Assembly: GCF_035222275.1 (NCBI RefSeq)
Contig: NC_085882.1
Location: forward strand, 3,479,501 to 3,543,500
Source of the DNA: Podospora bellae-mahoneyi
Taxonomy: Eukaryota; Ascomycota; Sordariomycetes; Sordariales; Podosporaceae
Reading direction: 5' to 3'
DNA length: 64,000 bases
In this document: one piece after another, positions 56,825 to 64,000 of the stretch
How positions within the stretch are numbered: position 1 is the first letter of the stretch
How the letters are laid out: each line of letters starts with the position of its first letter
The notes under the pieces: generated by a model
What the model was told of the DNA's origin: nothing
What the model saw: only the letters and a program-made list of their open reading frames with translations
The model's database searches: none
Made by a program: the position numbers and the translations under genes

Positions 56825-58632
56825 CCTTCGAACTTGCAATGCTTTTCAGGCAACAAATGTGATGAAACTACCAGTTTGAAGATGAAGAGGGAAGTGACAA
56901 AAGCTCGAGATTTGGAAAAAATTTTGAAGATTAAGAAGAGTGCTAGGCACTGGGACAACAAGCCTTGTCTTGGGTTTCCCCCATCGGAAATCTTGTTCAG
57001 CCATCAGGGCTGAGTGGGTGCAAATAAGCTTTTTCTTTGCAACCTTGTCACCCATGTTTCGATACGAGTGTTGCCTTCCGTACACCTCAGTGCTACCTGA
57101 GAAGCCAGGTTCTACTCGGAAGATAGGGAAGGCGTGGTGCCAGGCCCAGAAATCTTGTTGCACACCGGTGTGTGTCTTGGGGTCGAGGGTTATGAAGATC
57201 AAGCCAACCCTGAGACTTGGTTCCCGTCCTCTTGGAAGGATCAAGGGGATTTAGGGAAATCCGTCTTTGGCATGAGTAGTTGACACAGATTGTGGGAGTG
57301 TGATAACCTGGAATGCTGTGTTCTTCAACCACGGTAGATTTGACCAAAGGCCAACATTGTCTGATGCATTTGATCCCATACTGTGCGGCGTATCCCAGCC
57401 AGCAGAGTTGGCCAGGCACTGGCAAACAAGCAAACAGGAGACAAGAAGAGACAGCCAGAATTGCACAAGCGTCCCAGCTAAGTTATACCTACCCTGATCG
57501 AGAGACCATAACTGCAAACTCATGTCATCCTGTGAGGACCGTCACGAGTGAAAGTGTCATTTTTTGCACATCAGAGGTGGATGGTAAAATATACCCTTCG
57601 AATGCCAGGCGCCGTCTACCATACTTGACTGAGTCGACTACAGCACCATACCTGTGGCACGGCCATCTGGAGAAAGCGATCGGCCTACAGCGTGTTTGTT
57701 GATTAATCTGGATATGGATAGATTCGTGAATGCCAAAACCTGGGGTATTGGGCCCACTGCTATCCGTTTGATCCCGAACCGCCAACAATATTGAGCTGGG
57801 TTTCGTTCCCACGGACGACAAGGTGTTCCTACGGCTGACTCAGTACTCCTATAGACGACCGATTTCCCACATACGACGGAGCAGGCTGCTTCCTACCGGC
57901 TCCATGTGCCACCCTCAAGGTAAATATGGCTGAGTGACATCCCGCGGGTCGAGGTTTACACGACCTGCTTACCGACACCACATGGCGCGATGGGGGCTGA
58001 GGTGAAGAGCTTGCACAAGTGTCTGGAGAGCTGTCTTGAAGCGCATGGATGAACGGGAGCAGCAGACGATGAGGATGGTATACCCCAAACTGGTTTAACA
58101 ATAACGTTTCACAACGTGGCCGTTGATCAGTCACTCTCGTGTTGCATTCTGTTGAGCCGCTAACACATATGGCTACACTGTGAGGGTTGAGCCCGGACGC
58201 TTCTCGCGTGATGGTGGCATGCTGAATTGACTTTCTGTTTCTGTTTTTCCCTGTCTTTCTATACCGACATGTCTTGCATCTCATAGGCCTCATACCTACA
58301 ACCGGCATTGGGCTTCTGGGGCGACCAGCAAGTTGATCATCAATTCTCCCCAAGGTTGGGGCCTCGGTGAAGAGCTAGGTAGGCATTTTGTGATCTTGCC
58401 AATCACCTACCTACCTAGCTACCTGACTGTGGCCACCGCACACCTCTACCAATTCGCTTTCCTGAAGAATATTTCCGTTTTCGGTGACGGGTTCCTCCGA
58501 GGAACGACCTTCCAAGATGGGAAATTGCACTGATCCGTGGGTTCTAACTCGATGCTTCTGAGGGTTCTCCATGCGCTTCAGTCTACTGGGGCAGGTATCT
58601 TATCAATTGGAGAATGCCTGTTCGAGCATTAA
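56825..58632. other. intergenic, 1.8 kb
   Basis: No convincing gene on either strand. A TACC/TAGG-rich cluster at 58373-58425 is the only local pattern. Decayed sequence cannot be excluded, because the genes on both sides are damaged. Confidence 0.4.
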
Positions 58633-59440
58633 CTAATTGTACGAACCAGGCGGCATGAGATCGAGGGCCCGCACCGAAGAGCGTTGATTGCATTCACTGG
58701 CCAGCGGACTTGCCTCTGTTGCAAGATACGGAAACCTGCATCCCAATTTTGCCCAGTTACTATAACTGTAGTCTGCGAACACGACCCACTAGTATGCTAC
58801 GCGTGCTTGCTCATGGAATCACAGTTTAGTTGCCCATTTGGTCTGGAAGTTAAGAGATGCCCATATCCAGGCTGCGGCAAACCTGTCACTGGCGATGATC
58901 TGTGAGTGTTGGTTGCGCGGGTGTCTGCAGTCGAAGACTGATAACGGGATGCCTGAAGTCCAGACTATGTAAGGTACTGACCTTCCTTTTTTGAACAGGG
59001 TCATTGTGCAGTTTGTACGTCATCGTTACCAATCGCTGCAGGTCCTATCGCGCTGCAAATATACTCCAGGATGCTGCTGTGAGCCCGACAAAGTAATTTT
59101 CCAATGTCGGTTTTGCTACAGAGGCCCGAGGAGGAATTGCTTGCGCGCGCACGCAGCCTGGATGAGCTGCAATATCCAAGTCCCGGTTCGTCACCAGCCC
59201 AGCAGAAAGCTAGAAGCTGTGCACCACCACGCGAGCCTTGTGTTAGCTGGACCGAGGGCACCATGTTTGACGCCCAAACCTTCAAATGGGAGGGGCGTAG
59301 GCCAGGCCGAGCGAGATTCCCCGAGCGCCAGCCTGAGGCAGACATGTTCGAGTTTGCTGCGGAGGTTTCTGACCCTAAAGCTTTCTGGACAAGTATGGCG
59401 AAGGAGCTGTCCAGGCTTGACTTGGAGGTATTACGGCTGA
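58633..59440 (+). pseudogene. RBR-type zinc-finger fragment, probably decayed
   Basis: A frame opening after an acceptor-like AACTAAT...CCAG (ends 58650) encodes a Cys-rich block: CLCCKIRKPASQFCPVTI, CEHDPLVCYACL, then RCPYPGCGKPV. A GTGAGT donor at 58902 and a CAG acceptor at 58998 join it in frame to VIVQFVRHRYQSLQVL, a GCCCEPD turn and CRFCYRG, then MSC. Spacing follows the RING1-IBR pattern of fungal RBR ubiquitin ligases. No start codon or upstream exon joins in the right phase, the IBR part is irregular, and a different frame looks better after 59104. I read this as a remnant; an intact short gene with unusual exons is the alternative. Confidence 0.38.
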
Positions 59441-60131
59441 CTTGATTTGAATGATTAAAGCTATGGCTCCCTCAGCTCATTGCACGATGTTGGTTGGGGT
59501 TTGACTTTACTGGGAAGTTTTGAACACAAAAAGAACAAATCATGGATAAAAAGGATTAAAACAACAAAAGAAGCTAACTAAAAGAAAACCCCAAAAAAAT
59601 CCGGCGAAAAATTGCGCAAAAGGAAAACCTTAAAAAAATTAAGTAAAAGAAAAAATAGCGAGCTGTGGGCAAGAAACTGGAACAACCTATGGAGCGGAGT
59701 AGTTCCAAAACATCAACATAGCGAGCCGGGAGGAAAACGCCTGGTACCTGGTGTCTTGGGTTGGTCTTGACGAGCTGAAAATATACCCTGGGATCAGTCC
59801 CTCGTCCTCCCTATAACCTTTTTGCTCTTTGCAAAGTGACGTGACATGCCAGCATACTTAATTCAGGGGTACTGTTTATTCAAGGTGGGTTGTCGACGTG
59901 CGGGGTAGGCCCGGCAACTGGCTTCACAGTGCGCCCGCTTTGAAATGGTGGGGTTTGGCACGGTAAGCACAGAGGACAGACACGGATTAATCGCGGCCCC
60001 CCACTGAAATTTTCCGCGCTAGACCAACGACCTACAAAATTCTTTTTTTGGCCTCGCGCATTTCTTCCTCGCTTTCCCACTGATCTTCCCACAGCGCTTC
60101 CCTCCCCACTGCCCCGGCGGCGAGCTGGGAG
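59441..60131. other. intergenic, 691 bp
   Basis: An A-rich stretch (59520-59660) followed by the promoter of the phosphatase gene. No coding signal. Confidence 0.45.
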
Positions 60132-61020
60132 ATGCGACTTTTTCTGGTGCGACATGGGGAGACGGTCGACAATGTTGCTGGTCTTTAGTATGTCGTACCT
60201 CTTTTCTTCCTGTCCTTGTCTCGAGCACCGGACCACATGCTAACCTATTCACAGCGCAGGAGTTCGCGATTCACCGCTTACTGCCCATGGCGTCTTGCAG
60301 GCACGACGTCTGGGGGAGCACATTGCGAAGCATCATCGAGTCACCCATGTCTTCTCGTCGGATCTGCAGAGGGCCGTCTTCACGGCCGTGAAGGTCGCTG
60401 ATGCTCAGCTCTCTCAGAGACAAAGATGCGACACCGACAACGGCGATGTGCCCGAGACCATCGAGAAGCTGGAGCCTGTTCCACTCGTCGACTTGCGCGA
60501 GCGCGACTTTCGGTCCGCAGAGGGCAAGAAGTTCGGTACGGCTCATGACGACGCTGAAACGCACGAGGAGATGAGGCTGAGAGCTGCTCGCTTTGTCCAA
60601 GGCCATCTGGTCCCGTTGTTGGCAAGCCGAGGGTCTGAAACAGTCGTGGTCGTTGTTGCCCATGGCTTGATTCTCAACTCGCTCTTCCGGGTTCTGCAGG
60701 CAAGGTTTGGTACCGGGCCTCGCGGGTCGGAAACGTCGGCAGCGTGGAGCAATACTGGCTATCTTGAGGCTGTGGTCAAGGCTGTCGCTGCTGACACAGA
60801 GGGCTCGAATGCTGAGGATTCCGGTGAAAGGAAGACAAAGCAGCCACAGTTTACCATGACTGTGGTGGGGGTGAACGTGCTACGCCATCTTGAGGGCTTA
60901 AAAAAGACCAAGGGTGGAATTGGCAGTGCACAGTTCGACAAGAGGCAGAGGACCATGGATTCATTCTTTGGCCCTGCCTCCAAAAAACAGAGGGTGGATC
61001 GAGCGTCGGGGATATCCTGA
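60132..61020 (+). CDS. histidine-phosphatase (PGAM-fold) protein with C-terminal PIP box
   Basis: Two exons (60132-60187, 60255-61020) give 273 codons. The catalytic RHG motif is at residues 7-9 (MRLFLVRHGETVDN), the phosphate-pocket Arg lies in SSDLQRAVFTA, and the second His is His155 in VVVVAHGLILN, so the histidine-phosphatase core is complete. The insert LRERDFRSAEGKKFG is typical of fungal members. Uniquely, the tail after the domain ends with QRTMDSFF (residues 250-257), a full match to the Q-x-x-hydrophobic-x-x-aromatic-aromatic PCNA-interaction motif, followed by a basic SKKQR patch that could be an NLS. The family's substrates are diverse; the tail suggests a nuclear role at replication or repair sites, which is inference. 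Confidence 0.92.
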
Positions 61021-61541
61021 CACGGCCACCCTTGTCAACTTACAAAAAGGTATGTCTGCTTCTCTCCTTCAGCACAACACACCCCATTTTTATGATGAGA
61101 GAAACAAGTTCACAGACCTGTACCGAAAGTATACATGTGGAAAAACTTTGTCCAACCGCTATCTGAGAAATGACCCATCCTCTTCGTTTATTTCAATTTA
61201 TTTGAGACATGCAGTTGCTAACTGTTCAAAAAGATAGATCATGTTGCCCTCAAATACTGCCTTCGACTGAGATGGTGGACAATAATTGACATCGTAACAG
61301 CTACCTAACTGTTCCCATTTGCACCGTGACTTCTTCCCCTCTCTTCACACCTTTTCCCAACCCTGACGTTCACCCCAAATTGGCCTATCTCCCCATGGTC
61401 CTTTCGGGTTCATTTTTTGTTCAGGAAGATCAACGTCTACGTCCGATTACTCACCACGGATTTCGTTGGCACTTGTGCTATGGAATTCGAGGTCCATATT
61501 TTGGTCGACATTTGTTTCATAGAACATATAATAATCATAAT
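61021..61541. other. intergenic between convergent genes, 521 bp
   Basis: Facing 3' UTRs of the phosphatase gene and atl1; nothing else seen. Confidence 0.5.
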
Positions 61542-62086
61542 CTATTCTTCACTGGACTCTCCGTCGCCATCACTGTCTTCTGGGACCACGCCCGCTGCCT
61601 CGTCAGAGGGCAACAGTCGTGGGAACCAGCCATACTCTGCAAAGTCTACCATCAGTTCACCAAGTGCCCCTGTTGCGACGACCACGCCTTCAGCCTGCAA
61701 ACTTGCGGCTTGGTTACGAGCCCCATCTGGCTGTGATCTTTTACTCGTCAGTTCCACACTCTATATGGTTTGGGTTTAGTAACCTGCCCACCTCGGAGAT
61801 ATGATCCCTTTCCCGTTGATTACCCTCTGCCAGGGGACATTGTCGTGATGATACCGGAGGGAGGTGTCGGCGGGGAGGTGCTTGAGGGCTGTGCCTACTT
61901 GTCTGGGTCGCTGGGCTGCAGGATGTTAGATGAAACGCCACAGAAGAACATATCCCAATGGCTGTACGTACGGGTGCCTATCAGTTTCGCGATGTGTCCG
62001 TAGGTGGTGACTTTGCCTTCGGGGATTTCTTGGACGGCGGCGTAGACCGCGTAGAAGAATGCTTGGGCTTCGGGGGTGCGGGGCAT
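61542..62086 (-). CDS. atl1: alkyltransferase-like DNA-damage protein Atl1
   Basis: Three exons (61972-62086, 61792-61915, 61542-61737) give 144 codons. Atl proteins bind O6-alkylguanine, flip it out and recruit nucleotide excision repair, without alkyl transfer. The fold is read from AFFYAVYAAVQEIPEGKVTTYGHIAKLIG, then RPRQVGTALKHLP. In the active-site loop VPWQRVI the acceptor Cys of true methyltransferases (PCHRV) is Trp67, which defines the Atl group. The C-terminal ALGELMVDFAEYGWFP block is also conserved, followed by an acidic Asp/Glu/Ser tail. The gene is convergent with the PIP-box phosphatase. Confidence 0.94.
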
Positions 62087-62310
62087 TTTTGTTGAGGCTC
62101 AAAGACCAGAATGTTTTCCAAGACTTGGTTGGGAGGCTTGCAATGAGACGATCTTGGTGGTCGTTGCTGTGGATGAAGAGGATGATGGTGATGATGGTGA
62201 TGATTGATGTTTGAGAGATGGTGAACAGTCGCAGTGGTTTCGCAGGAAGAAATGGCAGGGTAGGGCCCGATTTAGACCCTAAATTGGCAGCTGAATGTCA
62301 CCAATTACCA
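62087..62310. other. short intergenic region with GATGAT repeat
   Basis: It holds the atl1 promoter and the 5' flank of the tRNA gene. An imperfect GATGATG trinucleotide tract occupies 62169-62205. Confidence 0.5.
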
Positions 62311-62403
62311 GGGTACATGGTCTAGTGGTATGATTTTCGCTTCGCATCTTGGTTCAAGTGTGAAACTTGTGAAAGGTCCTGGGTTCAATTCCCAGTGTAT
62401 CCA
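62311..62403 (+). tRNA. tRNA with anticodon CGC (Ala) and a 21-nt intron
   Basis: The acceptor arm GGGTACA pairs with TGTATCC; the third pair is G3-T70. The D arm is GTCT-loop-TGAT, the anticodon stem TTCGC/GTGAA (one G-T), and the T arm CTGGG-TTCAATT-CCCAG. The loop reads TT-CGC-A, then a 21-nt intron (62347-62367) at the 37/38 site, then T38. The discriminator base is A. G3-U70 and A73 are alanine identity elements, agreeing with CGC. The D and T arms, however, match the pattern I associate with proline tRNAs. If the intron were placed differently the anticodon would change, but no other placement gives a five-pair stem and a seven-base loop. A T5 terminator is at 62408-62412. Confidence 0.85.
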
Positions 62404-62407
62404 GATG

Positions 62408-62412
62408 TTTTT
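62408..62412 (+). terminator. RNA polymerase III terminator of the tRNA
   Basis: A T5 run 4 bp after the mature 3' end. Confidence 0.8.
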
Positions 62413-63646
62413 GCCTCCTCATTCCTCCAGTCCATTGATTAATTAGCCTTGGTGAATAAAAGTGTCTTTTTGTCTTTTTGTCCTCATCTCTCTCTATCTA
62501 AAGTGTTCTGGTGGCGTACTTGACGGGTTAAACATCGTGCATGTTGGATTGTTGTGTGTCGGCGTGGAAGTTCTCAACTTCTCTAGACATTCAGATATAT
62601 CTCCGTCCCTGAACGCCGAATCTGATGTCGGATGCCTCAAGGGCAGGAGGAGTTACATGGAACTTTTCACCTCCTGAAGGTGATCGGGAATATCACCGGT
62701 CAATGTCAAGCTTCCTATCACCGATGCGGTACAGTGGAATAAGCGCCTGAGCCACCATGAACAGAGGCGTCTATCTGCATGTGTGAGTGTTGTGTAACTT
62801 GTGTTTGTCAATGTTCGCTCTTTCTGGATCCTCGGACTTTTCGCGGTAAGCCACGGCCTTCGGTGCCGTTGCTTCGTGGACAAACCTGGAACTCAAAAAT
62901 TGAAAAGGCTCTTTCACATGTCACCGTTGAGAGATGGCGCATGCCAAGCCATGGGACGCGCACCAACACGGTGAGGACGCAAGGTGAGATAGATGGCAGG
63001 TACCTTGGGCACGTACAGAAAGAAGGCTGGTGGCGAGTTCGGATTTTTTCCCATCCATGCTTACTGAGCGCTTGCAGGAAGAATTCCTTCAACGGTGCCT
63101 CAGCCCTATGTAAGATTGTTGGGTCCTCGAGTGTCGCTGTGCCGTTGTGGGCGGCAGTTGGGCTGAGTGGTTGTATTACCTCGACAGTTTGACAGCGGAA
63201 CTTTCCCCGTTGAATGGTGATGGTGGGGGGCTGGAGTCTGCCCCGGATTTTCGGGTTTGAGATGGATATATCGGAATAGAGCTGAGTCAAATTGGCACGT
63301 GGGTTCTCTTTCTGTGGTCTTTTATATTCACAAGATGTAAAATGATTGGGCTACGAGGAGATGTTTTGGCTGTCTTTGAGGAGTTATGTGATTGTCCCGG
63401 GACGCGTTGGCACTTTGTCAATGCTCCGAGACATAGTATATTTTCGTTATTTATTTTTCGGTGTTGCTTGGGTATGGTTCAAACAGTTCACGGGTTGTAG
63501 ATAGCGCTTTTTTATTGCCCAAAGTCAAAATCTACCGATCTAGATGTTTCTTCCCTATTATGTACATCGGTTCGTCCTTCACGGTAAAAGTACAACGGCG
63601 AAGGCCGGGTGTGATCCACCTCTTGAGATCCAAACTAATGAGCGCC
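62413..63646. other. intergenic, 1.2 kb
   Basis: No supported gene. A minus-strand frame at 62808-63290 lacks an ATG start and shows no motif. Confidence 0.4.
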
Positions 63647-64000
63647 CTAAGAAGCATCAGTTTCCTTGTGCTTGGTCCTGAAGTGGCGCATGATGTTGTC
63701 CTTCCTTCCTCGACGCGGACATCCTGGATGAGGGCACTTGATCTCTTCACGCCGCTCGACATTGTTTTCTTGTGCCCACTCCCTGTGTTCAGACCAAATG
63801 TGTCGGTTAAGCGCTCGGCTCTCCCGAAGGTTGAGATTGCAGCCTGGGAAAAGGCATTGGAAGATGGGGTTGGGCTTTTTCGTGCTAGTTGGATGGAGGC
63901 CTTTTCGTTAGCAAGGACACTTGATATCTTCAGAAGACATGTACTCACACTGAGCTTGACTCCTTCTTTTCCCTGTGAAATGGGCCAGGTGACCACTGAT
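63647..64000 (-). CDS. C2H2 zinc-finger protein, 5' part off the right edge
   Basis: The last exon (63647-63884) encodes two C2H2 fingers in a frame without an ATG. Finger 1 is CLFPGCNLNLRESRALNRH then IWSEH, spacing C-x4-C-x12-H-x4-H; finger 2 starts CPHPGC and ends MRHFRTKH, spacing C-x4-C-x11-H-x4-H. The protein ends KETDAS and a stop at 63647. Upstream, an acceptor AACTAG after TTGCTAACG and a GTGAGT donor at 63948 define an intron; the preceding exon continues to the window edge in an open frame. A DNA-binding role is likely, as for many fungal C2H2 proteins, but the rest of the gene is not visible. Confidence 0.78.

Noticed and set aside
57829-58353. 174-codon minus-strand frame
   Set aside because: Composition is random-like with no motif; codon use differs from the real genes of the window.
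62808-63290. 160-codon minus-strand frame
   Set aside because: It begins at a TTG, lacks an early ATG, and has no motif or coding bias.

Overview
The window is nuclear DNA of a filamentous ascomycete, most likely a Sordariomycete and probably of the order Sordariales. Reasons: protein genes on both strands are split by short introns (about 50-80 nt) with GT-AG ends and CTAAC/CTGAC branch sites; coding sequence is GC-rich; there are no operons; intergenic gaps run from 0.3 to 2.3 kb; and the products are fungal (ADP/ATP carrier, alpha-tubulin, Ede1-type endocytic scaffold, Whi2-like BTB protein, frataxin, GPI-anchored cupredoxin). I see no CRISPR array, rRNA gene or intact transposon. Exon boundaries were deduced from splice motifs and frame continuity, and most spliced lengths are exact codon multiples.

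Left third (1-19 kb): the 3' part of a PARP-like gene off the left edge; an uncharacterised protein with a U-box-like segment; a GNAT acetyltransferase; the divergent ribosomal pair uS7/Rps5 (minus) and eS25/Rps25 (plus) sharing a 295-bp promoter; a five-exon mitochondrial ADP/ATP carrier; CENP-X/Mhf2; a secreted GPI-type cupredoxin; a membrane cytochrome b5-like protein (minus); and a long coiled-coil protein (plus).

Middle (20-45 kb): an uncharacterised coiled-coil protein (minus), an intron-containing tRNA-Gly(CCC), a Whi2-like BTB protein, seven-exon alpha-tubulin, an Ede1-type EH/UBA protein, Dph3, a small Ser/Thr-rich probable GPI protein (minus), cytosolic leucyl-tRNA synthetase (minus), a small membrane protein that is probably mitochondrial (plus), AP-3 sigma (minus), frataxin (plus) and a secreted aspartic protease (minus). 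LeuRS/membrane protein and AP-3 sigma/frataxin are head-to-head pairs with short shared upstream regions.

Right third (47-64 kb): a small uncharacterised coiled-coil protein (minus), a large Gln/Pro-rich bromodomain protein of the BRD8/Bdc1 type with a predicted 5' UTR intron, a decayed Hsp70-like gene (minus), a decayed RBR zinc-finger fragment, a histidine-phosphatase protein carrying a canonical C-terminal PIP box, convergent with an alkyltransferase-like DNA-damage protein (Atl1), an intron-containing tRNA whose anticodon reads as Ala(CGC) on an arm pattern I associate with proline tRNA, and the 3' end of a C2H2 zinc-finger gene running off the right edge.

Most genes are conserved housekeeping functions (translation: Rps5, Rps25, LeuRS, Dph3, tRNAs; mitochondrion: carrier, frataxin, membrane protein; trafficking: Ede1, AP-3) and are not an evident pathway cluster. 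The most unusual points are the PIP-box phosphatase beside Atl1, the odd tRNA, the broken 3' end of the Hsp70-like gene together with its GC-AG intron, and three stop-free introns of 3n length that could be retained without breaking the frame.
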